64,000 nt of DNA from CAYRTV01 sp964505785 (GCA_964505785.1 CAZDJZ010000012.1:18953-82952), one strand, 5' to 3'. Counted from the stretch's first letter, positions 49,725 through 58,424 are shown. Translations and numbers: made by a program. Notes: generated by a model not told the origin, from the sequence alone.

Positions 49725-50693
49725 ATGACGACTCCCGGATACTACCTGTCCTTGGCCGGGCGGGGCATCGGCAATTATTTCACCTCCCGGCCCTTCTGTG
49801 TATCGTTTGAAATCACTTACGCCTGCAATGCCCGCTGCAGGCACTGCCACCTGGGGGGTCCCAACCCGGGTGAAAAACGGGCGGCTCCGGAAGAATACGC
49901 CGCCCGCTGCCGTGAAATCAAACCAGTCGTTGCCCAGGTCTCAGGAGGCGAACCCCTGCTTCGCAAGGACGTGGAAGAAATCGTCTCCGCGCTGAAAAGA
50001 AAGAATAAGGCTCCTTACATTGTCCTCACCACTAACGGCGCCTTGCTGACCCCGGAAAAATACCGCCGGCTGCGGGAAGCAGGCGTAGACGCTTTTTCTC
50101 TTTCTTTTGATTTCCCCGATGACCGCCACGATGAATTCAGAGGCATACCCGGCTTATTCAAAAGAATCGTTACACTCCTGGAAGCAGTAAAAAATGACGA
50201 CGGCAATGGTATTGCGCTGAGCGGCGTAGTGCAGCGCAAAAACTTCCGCGATCTTCTGAACATGGCGGAATTTGCGCGTACCTGGAACGTGAAAATGAAC
50301 TTCAGCACGTACACCTGGCTGCGCACTAAGAATATGGACTTCATGATCCCGGAAAAGGAAATTCCTGAACTGGAAGAAATGATCATGAAGCTCAAGGCAC
50401 ACAAATATAAATACGGCACGATTGTGGCCTCCGATTTTGTTTTTGATATGATGGTGAAATTTTTCCGCGATAAATCCATCGGAGGATGCCGGGCCGGCAA
50501 ACGGTTTCTGGTCGTTAATCCGGATGCAACACTATCTCCCTGCGGTCTGATTATCCGGGATTACCCATCCCGCAAAGAATTGATGAAAGATTTCATCCCC
50601 ACCAATACCTGTGCCGATTGCTATACCAGCATCCGGGCCAATACCGAAAAACCGGCCCGCTATCTGATCAAGGATTCACTGCGCGCCCGCTGA
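49725..50693 (+). CDS. Radical SAM protein with SPASM-like C-terminus
   Basis: A 322-residue radical SAM enzyme. The cluster motif CNARCRHC (CxxxCxxC) lies near residue 30, followed by QVSGGEPLLRKDVEEIV and the VLTTNGALLT strand. The C-terminal third has Cys residues in GGCRAGKRF, LSPCGLI and TNTCADCYTS, consistent with an auxiliary cluster of the SPASM or twitch kind. The N-terminus SLAGRGIGNYFTSRPFCVSFEI suggests membrane-proximal action. AAAGGAG precedes the ATG. Its substrate is unknown; lying between a phospholipid synthase and a VTT protein, it may modify a lipid or lipid head group. A peptide-modification role, common for SPASM enzymes, lacks a precursor gene here. Confidence 0.82.
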   Translation: MTTPGYYLSLAGRGIGNYFTSRPFCVSFEITYACNARCRHCHLGGPNPGEKRAAPEEYAARCREIKPVVAQVSGGEPLLRKDVEEIVSALKRKNKAPYIVLTTNGALLTPEKYRRLREAGVDAFSLSFDFPDDRHDEFRGIPGLFKRIVTLLEAVKNDDGNGIALSGVVQRKNFRDLLNMAEFARTWNVKMNFSTYTWLRTKNMDFMIPEKEIPELEEMIMKLKAHKYKYGTIVASDFVFDMMVKFFRDKSIGGCRAGKRFLVVNPDATLSPCGLIIRDYPSRKELMKDFIPTNTCADCYTSIRANTEKPARYLIKDSLRAR

Positions 50694-50706
50694 TTCGGAT
50701 ATCCCC

Positions 50707-51381
50707 ATGACTTCCTCTAAACCGCCGCGGGACAAAGTCAACACCGTCCGTCCCGCCCTAAACCAGCCGGCGCCTAAATCCCGGCGTCTGCGCCCCGTCA
50801 TTTTCATCCTGCAGATAACATTTGTGGCCCTGCTTCTGGCCGGCTGGCTGTTCTCCTCCACTCTCCGGCAAAGCAAAAGCCTTTGGGTGTTGTTTTTTTA
50901 CAGCTTCCCGGCGGAATTTTTAGTAGCGGTGGTTCCGCACGAACCGGTGCTGCTCTATTTCAGTAAGTTCTACCAGCCTCTGGTTGTCGCCTTGGTGGCC
51001 GGTTCCAGCACCTTATTGACGGAAGCATTGAATTATTCAACTTTCCGGTATATATCCGATCTCAGAGCTTTCAATAAAATTTACCAGCACAAATGGATCA
51101 AAAAGCTGGCGGCTCTGTTCAACCGGGCCCCATTCCTGGCACTTTGGATCGCCGCCCTGACCCCTATCCCTTTTTATCCCTTCCGTTTCCTGGTCGTTAT
51201 CGCCCGGTATCCATTGTCAAAATATCTTCTGTCCAATGCAGCCGGCCGCTTTCCCCGGTTTTTCCTGCTGGCCTGGTTCGGCCATGCCATCCCCATTCCG
51301 GACAGTTGGCTGGCGATATTGTTTGTGGTTCTGCTGCTCTCCATCTATGCCCCAATTATTAAGAAATTGATAAAAAAGTAG
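50707..51381 (+). CDS. VTT/DedA-like membrane protein
   Basis: A 224-residue membrane protein with a basic, Pro-rich cytoplasmic N-terminus (about 1-30) and about five helices. The VTT (SNARE-associated) family core is seen in FLALWIAALTPIPFYPFRFL and ARYPLSKYLLSNAAGRFPRF, which carry the Pro-rich reentrant loop and the conserved Gly-Arg of the family. DedA/VTT proteins move lipids or lipid carriers across membranes. It begins 13 bases after the radical SAM gene, so the two are an operon. This supports a shared lipid pathway with the CDP-alcohol transferase and the downstream lipid kinase. Confidence 0.75.
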   Translation: MTSSKPPRDKVNTVRPALNQPAPKSRRLRPVIFILQITFVALLLAGWLFSSTLRQSKSLWVLFFYSFPAEFLVAVVPHEPVLLYFSKFYQPLVVALVAGSSTLLTEALNYSTFRYISDLRAFNKIYQHKWIKKLAALFNRAPFLALWIAALTPIPFYPFRFLVVIARYPLSKYLLSNAAGRFPRFFLLAWFGHAIPIPDSWLAILFVVLLLSIYAPIIKKLIKK

Positions 51382-51399
51382 GCTTACTCCGCATTCTAA

Positions 51400-51478
51400 A
51401 TGTCTATTCAGTCTGTTCAGTCGGTTCGCTTCGCTCACGTTACTTGGGTTACTCGGGTTACTTGGGTTCGAAAACCCA
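51400..51478. repeat. Word repeats after the VTT gene
   Basis: A CTGTTCAGTCGGTTCGCTTCG word is followed by three TTACTTGGGTTACTCGGG units. The same words occur in reverse orientation at about 48800-48860. Confidence 0.7.
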
Positions 51479-51632
51479 TGTCATTCCCGAAGCGAAGCGA
51501 CGGGAATCTTAGCCGGCGCTTGCAAGAGAAGACGGGGCCGATTCATTGGGCGATGCAGACTAAGATCCCCTTCGCCGCTGCGCGGCTTGGGGATGACATG
51601 ATGGTGCCATTTCTGTTTGCAGTTTTGAGATT
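51479..51632. repeat. TGTCAT-bounded element, direct repeat left of the lipid kinase gene
   Basis: A complete palindromic element (TGTCATTCCCGAAGCGAAGC to GGGGATGACA at 51598) plus a 34 bp tail (TGATGGTGCCATTTCTGTTT and on). The same 154 bp unit, tail included, is at 52850-53003 in the same orientation. Confidence 0.85.
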
Positions 51633-51785
51633 TGAGATTTGAGATTTACGAAGCAGGCAAGATCCCCACGGCCTGCTTCTCTTCGCTCAGGATGACACCA
51701 AATTAAAGAAATACCATCAGTAATTCTTCACTTATCCTGGAAATTCTGATAAATATATACCTTAATCCTTTCACTTGGAGAATGA

Positions 51786-52706
51786 ATGCAAAGATCCGGC
51801 CCTCCTGACAACAGGCGTGTTGCCTGTATTATCAATCCCTTCGCCGCCAATAAACGCTGGCAGCGCAACAAACTTCTTCGGAAATATATACAAAAACGGC
51901 TGCCTGGAAAGTATATCGACACCAAAAAAGACAAAAAATTCACGATCAATAAGGCCAAGGAATTATGCCGGGATTATAACGTGATCGTAGCAGCAGGCGG
52001 GGACGGCACTATCGCTGATGTCATACAAGGAATTATGGAATCCGGAAGATCGGATCAAGTGGCACTGGGGATTATTCCATTGGGAAGCGGCAATGCCTTC
52101 CGCATAAGCATGGATATTCCGCTCAGTGTTTCCCGTTCGCTCAAAATCATCGAAACCGGTAAAATCAAAAGAATCGACTTAATCCAGATTGAGGATAAAG
52201 CGGCCACCTTCGGCAGCGTCGGCGCAACCGCCCAAGTTTTGGTGGAAAAGCTGAAACATACCATTCCCGGTTTCCTGGGTCATATCCTGGCCTCCCGCAT
52301 CATGACCCGGCTGTCCCGCAAGCAGCAGGAAGTGGACCTTTATGACGGAATCGATGATACCGGCAACAAATTCGAACACAAGCACCTGCGGATGAAGGTC
52401 TTTGATTGCTTCATCGGCAAAAGCCGGCACTTCGGATATGGATGGAAGATGGCGCCCGAAGCCCGTATCGATGACGGCTATGTCGACGCAACGTTTTTTG
52501 AGATCAGCAGCCTGAAATTTATGCTTTATTTCCCCGGCATCTATTTTGGGACCTTTCAAAAAACCCAGCGCCATTTTAAAACAAAGCGCATGGTGATCAA
52601 AGGAACCCATCTGCCGGTGCAGTACAATGGAGAACTCCTGGGTAAACGCGACCAGGTCGAAATCAAGATCCTGCCCAAAGCCCTCAAAATCATTTGCCCT
52701 TTATGA
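51786..52706 (+). CDS. Diacylglycerol/sphingosine kinase-family lipid kinase
   Basis: A 306-residue lipid kinase of the DAGK catalytic family. The nucleotide-binding signature AAGGDGTIADVIQG is near residue 77, and PLGSGNAFRISMDIP holds the second conserved loop. The N-terminal CIINPFAANKRW strand and the C-terminal YNGELLGKRDQVEI region complete the two-domain fold. It phosphorylates a lipid alcohol such as diacylglycerol to give a phospholipid precursor. GGAG lies five bases before the ATG. It is on the same strand as the CDP-alcohol transferase group, but 154 bp direct repeats flank it on both sides, so it could be lost or duplicated by recombination. Confidence 0.9.
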   Translation: MQRSGPPDNRRVACIINPFAANKRWQRNKLLRKYIQKRLPGKYIDTKKDKKFTINKAKELCRDYNVIVAAGGDGTIADVIQGIMESGRSDQVALGIIPLGSGNAFRISMDIPLSVSRSLKIIETGKIKRIDLIQIEDKAATFGSVGATAQVLVEKLKHTIPGFLGHILASRIMTRLSRKQQEVDLYDGIDDTGNKFEHKHLRMKVFDCFIGKSRHFGYGWKMAPEARIDDGYVDATFFEISSLKFMLYFPGIYFGTFQKTQRHFKTKRMVIKGTHLPVQYNGELLGKRDQVEIKILPKALKIICPL

Positions 52707-52764
52707 ATCCGCAAAATGCGAAACACAAAACGCCTAAAACCGGTGCATAAAGTCGTCCATCAGG

Positions 52765-52845
52765 TCCATCTGCGTCTGTCTATGTCTGTCCAGGTCTATT
52801 CAGTTTGTTCCGTCTGTTCGGTCCGTCCCGCTTCGCTCAACAACC
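52765..52845. repeat. Decamer words after the lipid kinase gene
   Basis: Degenerate CTGTCTATGTCTGTCCAGG decamers are followed by a TTTGTTCCGTCTGTTCGG word and CCCGCTTCGCTC, the same order of words as in several other gaps. Confidence 0.65.
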
Positions 52846-52849
52846 TCAA

Positions 52850-53003
52850 TGTCATTCCCGGAGCGAAGCGGCGGGAATCTTAAAAAGCGCTTGCACGAGG
52901 AGACGGGACCGATTCATTCGGCGAAGCCGCATAAGATCCCCTTCGCCGCTGCGCGGCTTGGGGATGACATGACGGTGCCATTTCTGTTTGCGGTTTTGAG
53001 ATT
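52850..53003. repeat. TGTCAT-bounded element, direct repeat right of the lipid kinase gene
   Basis: Same length and orientation as 51479-51632, with the same tail. A further GAATCCTTCGTCGCTATGCTCC element fragment follows to about 53037. Confidence 0.85.
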
Positions 53004-53045
53004 GGAATCCTTCGTCGCTATGCTCCTCAGGATAACAGAATGTAT

Positions 53046-54530
53046 TTACTCTTTACCGCTCCTCGCCTCCGCTACCATCTCCTTCACATCTTCCAGCAGA
53101 GTAGGCGCATGATAAACAATACCGTCCTTAATTGTCCATTCCACCCCGCCGGCCTGCACCAGCCGGCCCTCTTTCATTTCCAAGACTCCGGTGGGATAGA
53201 GGTATTTCATGTTTTCCTGAGGATTTCCCTTGACCAGAATCAGGTCTGCAAGGTAACCGTTGCGGACCCGTCCCAGTTTATCTTCCTGCCCCAGTATGCG
53301 CGCATTGTTAAAGGTGGCATGCTTGATAACGTCGATGGGATGGAATCCCGCCTCCTGGTGCAGCTCAAGCTCCCGGATCAGGCTGAATCCGTACATCATA
53401 TAGATATACCCGGCATCCTCTCCGCATCCCACAACCCCGCCCATGTCGGCGAACTTCCATACTGCGTCCATCCAAATCTTGTAATTATCTTTCCAGTATA
53501 CCTCGTCTTCCGTGGTCCACTTCCAGAAATAAGATCCATGTTTGGCAGGATCAGGTACAAAATAATCTTCCAAAACGGGATGCAGATAGTCTTTGAACCA
53601 GGGTTGGTTGCGGGCGCGCAGCAAATCGCGGTTGGCCTCATAGATGACAAAAGTCGGACACCAGTTCACTTCCTTTTCCACCATTGTCTGCAAGACCTGA
53701 AGCAGAATATCCGGGTCCGCCTCCCGCCACAGCCGTCCGGCGTAACGGAAACGCTCATTCTCATTATTGTAGTTGTATTCAGGCGGAAAATTCTGGGAAC
53801 CGTGCAAGGCGGCATCCGGAACACCGTACCAATGCTCAATCGATGTCACACCGAATTCTGCATCCTCCCAAGCATCGGTTTCCTCTACACCTACGTGGTG
53901 GGCGATCCGCAGACCAAGCTTATGGGCCTCATCTGCTGCCGCCTGCATGATATCCCGGTCCATTCCAAAAATTTTGATACCGTCAGCTCCGGCCTCTTGG
54001 GCCCGGCGAACACTGGTGCGGGCCTCTTCCGGCGTCCGGCCGCCGACCCGCATATAAAGAAATATCCGCGGAGCCGCAATTGTTCCTTTCCGGCTTTTTT
54101 CTCTCTCCGCCATGGTTTTCCGGGTATCGCTGCCCACATCCCTGACCGTTGTTATGCCGCAGGACAACCAGAGCTTGTATAAATATTCAAAGGGAATCGG
54201 AACCCCGTTACGGGAATCATGAATATGAGCATGGATATTGATCAGTCCGGGCAGGCAGTAAAGACCGGATCCATCGATAACATGTGCTTCTTCCTGATAA
54301 AAAGCATCCGAATGGGTCCGACGGACAGCGGAAATGGCGCTTCCTTCCAGGATGATGTCGACTGGGCCTTTGACCGGCGTGCCGTTTCCGTCCTGCAGCA
54401 TCACTCCCCGGATCACCAGGCGGTCATAACGCTTTCCGTTTTCTATTCCCTTATCGGCCGAAAAGGCATTCAGGCATAAACAGAAAATACAGGTGCAAAA
54501 TAAAACTGATTTGATGCGAAAGTGAATCAT
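53046..54530 (-). CDS. Exported amidohydrolase family protein
   Basis: A 494-residue metal-dependent hydrolase of the amidohydrolase superfamily (imidazolonepropionase/prolidase-like subgroup), with a signal peptide ending near NAFSADKG. The first metal motif HAHIHD follows GLYCLPGLINI. Later ligands are in GADGIKIFGMDRD, RIAHHVGV, TSIEHWYG and VVGCGEDAGY. The body is close to the secreted Xaa-Pro dipeptidase-like members by general look, and it may cut peptides or other amides in the periplasm. The typical C-terminal return strand GYLADLILVKGNPQENM is present. It is a single gene with repeat DNA on its 3-prime side. Confidence 0.86.
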   Translation of the reverse strand: MIHFRIKSVLFCTCIFCLCLNAFSADKGIENGKRYDRLVIRGVMLQDGNGTPVKGPVDIILEGSAISAVRRTHSDAFYQEEAHVIDGSGLYCLPGLINIHAHIHDSRNGVPIPFEYLYKLWLSCGITTVRDVGSDTRKTMAEREKSRKGTIAAPRIFLYMRVGGRTPEEARTSVRRAQEAGADGIKIFGMDRDIMQAAADEAHKLGLRIAHHVGVEETDAWEDAEFGVTSIEHWYGVPDAALHGSQNFPPEYNYNNENERFRYAGRLWREADPDILLQVLQTMVEKEVNWCPTFVIYEANRDLLRARNQPWFKDYLHPVLEDYFVPDPAKHGSYFWKWTTEDEVYWKDNYKIWMDAVWKFADMGGVVGCGEDAGYIYMMYGFSLIRELELHQEAGFHPIDVIKHATFNNARILGQEDKLGRVRNGYLADLILVKGNPQENMKYLYPTGVLEMKEGRLVQAGGVEWTIKDGIVYHAPTLLEDVKEMVAEARSGKE

Positions 54531-54572
54531 ATTTTTCTCCTGAATATAATATTTTTCCTATTACGGGATTAT

Positions 54573-55541
54573 TCATATCTGGGGTACCCGGGAGGTTGAG
54601 ACCACCAGCATCAAGGCATTGACGGCGGATTCATGAAAAGTGCTTCCCGCCAATTCCTTTACCCTGGAAAGCTCACTGAATTCCGGGCGGTTTTGAAAAG
54701 GCTGGGCGCCAGTCTGGATTTTGTCGTAAATATTCGCCAAGGCAATTACCGCACTCCCAAAGGGAATTTCATGCAAATCCTTTACCATTTTTTCGGACTC
54801 TTTAACGTAATGGAGATAATATCCATCTACCAGGGGTTTGACTTCCGTCAGCAGAGAAGTCGTGCTGTTCAGCATGACTTTTTCCCGGTCCAGCAGCGAT
54901 GACCGGGAAAGTTCTTTGCGGACAAAATCCGTCATGGCCATAAACAAGGGTATATTTTCCCGCAGATTGCCGATCTCACACAAAAGCGCGGCGGATTTGA
55001 TGTTTTCTACCTGCCGGGTATCCAATCCGGCTGTGACAGCGATCCGCCCCGCCTTATGGGCGATACGCACGGATTCCGGTTTGGTTTCATCCCCAAATTG
55101 CAGGTATTTAAATAGTATTTCCAGTAAACCTACATAGGTCCGGTTTAAACTCTCAAGCCGTTTCTGCCTCTGTTCAGAAGCCGCACCCAAAATCGCCCCG
55201 GTTAAAATAAGAAAACCGGCCCATGCAGTCAGTGAAATGATTTCATCCGAACTTAAAACATCGCTTGGGCCGGAAACCATGCCGAAGAGCAAGAGATAAA
55301 AAATGACCACCAGCACACATAATACCGCCGTCAGTACACCCCTGTCTTTACCTAAAAAGTAAGCAGAGAGAATAACCGGAAGAAAGAAAAAATTCAAAAA
55401 GGCCAGTTTGTAATGAACTAAGAAAGCGATGGCCAGGATTCCCAGGATAATGAGGACAATCAAGGCCGGCTCAAAATGTTCTTGAATGAAACGGTTCAAT
55501 TTCTTCATAAGCATGCGTCTCTGCATCAATCCCCGCTTCAT
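54573..55541 (-). CDS. Membrane protein with degenerate HD-GYP-like domain
   Basis: A 322-residue protein with three or four N-terminal helices (about 24-120, including LAFLNFFFLPVILSAYFLG, typical of sensor membrane regions) and a helical cytoplasmic domain. The segment SVRIAHKAGRIAVTAGLDTR followed by IKSAALLCEIGNL aligns with the HS...RVA...AALLHDIGK pattern of HD-GYP phosphodiesterases, and ANIYDKIQTG resembles the later ADVYDAL helix. The catalytic His-Asp is replaced by Cys-Glu and the GYP motif is not seen, so catalysis is unlikely. It may be a signal receiver or a dead cyclic-di-GMP-binding protein. The exact start among three nearby ATGs is unclear. Confidence 0.72.
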   Translation of the reverse strand: MKRGLMQRRMLMKKLNRFIQEHFEPALIVLIILGILAIAFLVHYKLAFLNFFFLPVILSAYFLGKDRGVLTAVLCVLVVIFYLLLFGMVSGPSDVLSSDEIISLTAWAGFLILTGAILGAASEQRQKRLESLNRTYVGLLEILFKYLQFGDETKPESVRIAHKAGRIAVTAGLDTRQVENIKSAALLCEIGNLRENIPLFMAMTDFVRKELSRSSLLDREKVMLNSTTSLLTEVKPLVDGYYLHYVKESEKMVKDLHEIPFGSAVIALANIYDKIQTGAQPFQNRPEFSELSRVKELAGSTFHESAVNALMLVVSTSRVPQI

Positions 55542-55611
55542 TTCCTTTTCCGGTTTTTTATATCACGGCCTTTGCATTGAGTCAATATGATTGCATAATT
55601 AGTTCGAAAAT

Positions 55612-55656
55612 GACCACCAGGGTCATCCTGAGCGAAGCGAAGGATCTTATTCTGCC
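55612..55656. repeat. CATCCTGAGCGAAGCGAAGG unit
   Basis: A single hairpin-arm unit of the GAAGCG-type element family (GTCATCCTGAGCGAAGCGAA then GGATCTTATTCTG). Confidence 0.65.
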
Positions 55657-55704
55657 CCGCCGGATCAAATATCAGCTTCTTCATATAAAAGCTTTTTCCA
55701 CCTG

Positions 55705-55856
55705 GCAATGGATAAGGGTCATATCCCGCCGCCACGCGTCTGTCCCCAGCGGGGACATCCGCTCCAATTCCGGCCTCGCTCTCCTCTCCCGGGGAGAGGA
55801 ACCGTGCCCGCTCGTCCTTTATACGGGCCGGATTGTATATGACCCTTATCCATTGC
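55705..55856. repeat. 152 bp element with perfect 20 bp terminal inverted repeats
   Basis: GCAATGGATAAGGGTCATAT at 55705-55724 is exactly inverted at 55837-55856. Inside are two more perfect hairpins, GTCCCC-AGC-GGGGAC (55742-55756) and CCTCTCCC-G-GGGAGAGG (55783-55799). No coding frame is credible. It is unlike the other repeat families here and occurs only once in the window. Confidence 0.8.
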
Positions 55857-56062
55857 GGCCGTTCACTGAGTGAATTTCATCGGCCGGGGAACTGCAAGAA
55901 CACATCGAACACTTGGAATACGAGCGCAGCAAGCAAGAACCCTAAGTAACACGAGCAAAGCGAGCCGTGCCGCCTAAAATGACCTTGGGGGCATTCCTTA
56001 AGCGGAAAAGACCTGTTGTGCTATAATAAGAATTATCCCAACAAAGTCCGAGGAGGACCCGC

Positions 56063-57031
56063 ATGCAATACCGCTGGTTGACTGTTTTAGTGCTTATTTT
56101 ATGCATAACCGCCTGCTCTCCTCATTTTCACATCGACTTTTTTGGGGAAGACGAAATAAAAGAAGTTGAACTCGTTCCGGCTGCGTCAAAAAACAAAATT
56201 CTGCTGATAGATATCACCGGAGTGATCCACAATGCGGCAGACACCGGTTTTTTGAAAAAAGAAGGCGATCTCCTGTCCCAAGTCAAAGTCCGCTTACAGA
56301 AAGCAAGGCAGGACCCCAGAGTCAAAGGAATTATTGTGCGGCTTGATACTCCCGGAGGCGGGGTAACAGCCAGTGATATCCTGTATCATGAAATCCTGTC
56401 CTTCCGGAAAGATACCGGTATTCCGGTCACTGCTTTGATGATGGGAATAGCGGCATCCGGCGGATATTATATCGCCGCTGCATGCAACAGAATTATCGCC
56501 CATCCTTCCACTTTGACCGGCAGCATCGGAGTCATATCCGTTTTTCCTGATGTAAAAGGATTGATGAATAAAGTCGGAGTTGAAGTCAATATCATCAAAA
56601 CCGGAGACATGAAAGACGCCGGAAGCCCTTTCAGGAATATGAACGAAAAAGACCGGATCTATTTTCATTCCCTTATCCAAGACTTTTACGGTCAATTTTT
56701 AGATGTGGTTCACCAAGCCCGGCAGGACCATATATCCAGGAGTGCGCTGGAAAAGCTTGCCGACGGACGCGTATTTACCGCCCGGCAGGCATTAGAGAAT
56801 GGACTTATCGATGAGATCGGCTATTTCGACCAGGCATATCAACGGGTTCAGGAACTTTCCGGCGTCCGGAACGCCGGAGTCATTGCCTATACATATTTTC
56901 CCGGCCGAAAAACCAACATCTATGCCCAAACCGCCCTTTCAGGGAATGAACCGTCTTTTCCGGAGCTTCAGACATTGCTGCCGTCATTAAAAGCGGGATT
57001 TTATTATCTCTGGCTCCCCCAAACCAATTAG
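56063..57031 (+). CDS. sppA: Signal peptide peptidase SppA-like lipoprotein
   Basis: A 322-residue S49 serine peptidase that degrades cleaved signal peptides and other membrane peptides. The N-terminus is a lipobox (ITACSP, Cys18) rather than a plain anchor. The catalytic pair is Ser132 in GIAASGGYYIA and Lys184 in TGDMKDAGSPFR, 52 residues apart as in Bacillus SppA. LDTPGGGVTASD is the oxyanion-side segment. A good ribosome-binding site (GAGGAGG) precedes the ATG, and TATAAT at 56022-56027 is a likely -10 element, although its -35 is weak. It is a short-form SppA without the duplicated domain of the E. coli enzyme. Confidence 0.92.
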   Translation: MQYRWLTVLVLILCITACSPHFHIDFFGEDEIKEVELVPAASKNKILLIDITGVIHNAADTGFLKKEGDLLSQVKVRLQKARQDPRVKGIIVRLDTPGGGVTASDILYHEILSFRKDTGIPVTALMMGIAASGGYYIAAACNRIIAHPSTLTGSIGVISVFPDVKGLMNKVGVEVNIIKTGDMKDAGSPFRNMNEKDRIYFHSLIQDFYGQFLDVVHQARQDHISRSALEKLADGRVFTARQALENGLIDEIGYFDQAYQRVQELSGVRNAGVIAYTYFPGRKTNIYAQTALSGNEPSFPELQTLLPSLKAGFYYLWLPQTN

Positions 57032-57074
57032 CCTGACAGACTCTGCAGCCTGGCTCTTTTCTTTATTAACCTGA

Positions 57075-57235
57075 GCTATTAGTTCGAAAACAGTGAAAAG
57101 TAAAAAGAGACCTGGGGAGCGAAGCGAGACGGACCGAACAGACCTAGATAGACTAAGATGGACTCGAAGAACGCTTTAAACGCAAGCGCAATAAGCTGGA
57201 GGCTTCGCAGCGTTCAGGCCCGAGTGCGGCCCTAT
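57075..57235. repeat. Intergenic repeat words
   Basis: A CAGTGAAAAGTAAAAAG heptamer run, GGGGAGCGAAGCGAGACGG, ACCGAACAGACC and TAGATAGACTAAGATGG decamers, then GAACGCTTTAAACGC. The order of word families is the same as before the CDP-alcohol transferase gene. Confidence 0.7.
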
Positions 57236-57244
57236 GACTGGCAG

Positions 57245-57640
57245 CTATACAATCTGAACTTTAAAATCCGGCGGATTTTCCATCAGCTTTTTGACGGCAC
57301 AGCCGTTAACGGATTTGATCACGGCGTTATGGTATTTTTCCGGAAAACCCGGCGGAACTTGGATATCAAAACTGATAGTCTTTATCTTTTTAGTTTCCTG
57401 ATCCAATTCGGTCCGCATGATTAAACTGAGATCATCCGCCGGAATATGCCGCTGCTGTAAAAAGGACAGCACATAAATACCGGAACAGGTTGCCAGTGAG
57501 GCTAAAAAGAGATCGAATGGTGCCGGAGCGGAACCGTCTCCACCCTGATAAACCGGTTGATCAGTCTGAATGGAGAATTCTTTGACTTTTGCATCCACGC
57601 GTTTCCCTCCAGGGAAACTCAATTTGATATCTTGGGCCAT
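57245..57640 (-). CDS. OsmC-like protein
   Basis: A 131-residue OsmC/Ohr-superfamily protein. The ATG at 57640 is chosen because GAGGAG lies before it and it starts the family segment MAQDIKLSFPGGKRVDA; the open frame upstream is not conserved-looking. The two redox Cys of the family are in ATCSGIYV and NGCAVKKL, and PFDLFLASLATC is the typical helix entry. Such proteins reduce organic peroxides or handle reactive sulfur in the cytoplasm. Its neighbours are unrelated housekeeping genes, and it may share a transcript with the RNA methyltransferase gene upstream, 82 bases away. Confidence 0.87.
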   Translation of the reverse strand: MAQDIKLSFPGGKRVDAKVKEFSIQTDQPVYQGGDGSAPAPFDLFLASLATCSGIYVLSFLQQRHIPADDLSLIMRTELDQETKKIKTISFDIQVPPGFPEKYHNAVIKSVNGCAVKKLMENPPDFKVQIV

Positions 57641-57722
57641 AAGGAAACTCCTCTTGTTGATTTGTCCATTATTTTCATTCGTTTTTATCTTATCCGATGA
57701 TCCTCGAAATAGCCAACCCGCC

Positions 57723-58424
57723 TCAAATGTCAAGGTTTGAAAACACAGCCAGCAATAATCTCCGGTCAGCTTCGGTCATAGTCAGGCGTCCAAACAAATC
57801 GTGAATCCTGTCGCTGATATGATCTTTATTGCCCGGGTGAATGAAATCAGCCTGATCAAGTTTATGCAATATCAAATGAATACATTCCTCTTGTTCCCGG
57901 CGTGGCAGCGGAGACAGCCGGCGTGAAAAACAGGGGCTTTCATCTTGATGGAACAAAAGATGGAATAAAATCAACAGCACAGCTGCCGACAGATTATAAG
58001 ACGGCTGGGCAGCGGCCTGCGGCAGGGCAACCCGGAAATTGGAATAACGCAGTTCCTGTGTCGTTAATCCGGTCCTTTCATTGCCGAACAGCAGCCCAAT
58101 CCGGGTGCTGGGAGAAAAGGACGCAATTTTCGGAATCAGGCCGGAAAGAGGCAGGCTGGGAAAATTCTTCCGGGACCGGGCGGCAGCAGCGAATACGACA
58201 TCCATATCAGCCAGGGCTAGAGACAAATCAGGGTAAGATTCCGACGTTTCCAGAATATCATGCGCATGGACTGCGGTTATATAAGCCCCGGAACGCAAAG
58301 GTTTATCTATAATTAACCGCAGATGAGAAAATCCGGTGTTTTTCATTGCCCGGGCCGCCAGCCCGATATTTTCCGGGGAATCAGGCCGGGACAAAATAAC
58401 ATAAAAGCGGTCCGGATTTATCAT
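57723..58424 (-). CDS. TrmH/TrmJ-family RNA 2-O-methyltransferase
   Basis: A 233-residue SPOUT methyltransferase. The three family motifs are visible: RPDSPENIGLAARAMKNTGF (motif 1), LLFGNERTGLTTQEL (motif 2, SAM-binding knot) and SYNLSAAVLLILFHLL (motif 3). The length and the Arg/Asn pattern of motif 1 resemble TrmJ, which methylates a ribose in the tRNA anticodon loop, but the rRNA methyltransferases of the family look similar. No N-terminal RNA-binding extension is seen. It lies 14 bases from dut on the same strand, so it belongs to a leftward run of housekeeping genes. Confidence 0.87.
   Translation of the reverse strand: MINPDRFYVILSRPDSPENIGLAARAMKNTGFSHLRLIIDKPLRSGAYITAVHAHDILETSESYPDLSLALADMDVVFAAAARSRKNFPSLPLSGLIPKIASFSPSTRIGLLFGNERTGLTTQELRYSNFRVALPQAAAQPSYNLSAAVLLILFHLLFHQDESPCFSRRLSPLPRREQEECIHLILHKLDQADFIHPGNKDHISDRIHDLFGRLTMTEADRRLLLAVFSNLDI

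Noticed and set aside
51455..51480. GGTTCGAAAACC resembling a tRNA T-arm
   Set aside because: The flanking DNA is made of repeat words and cannot form the acceptor, D or anticodon stems.
53040..54182. A 380-codon open frame opposite the amidohydrolase gene
   Set aside because: The opposite strand encodes a complete amidohydrolase with signal peptide and metal motifs. The antisense product resembles no protein and reflects codon bias.
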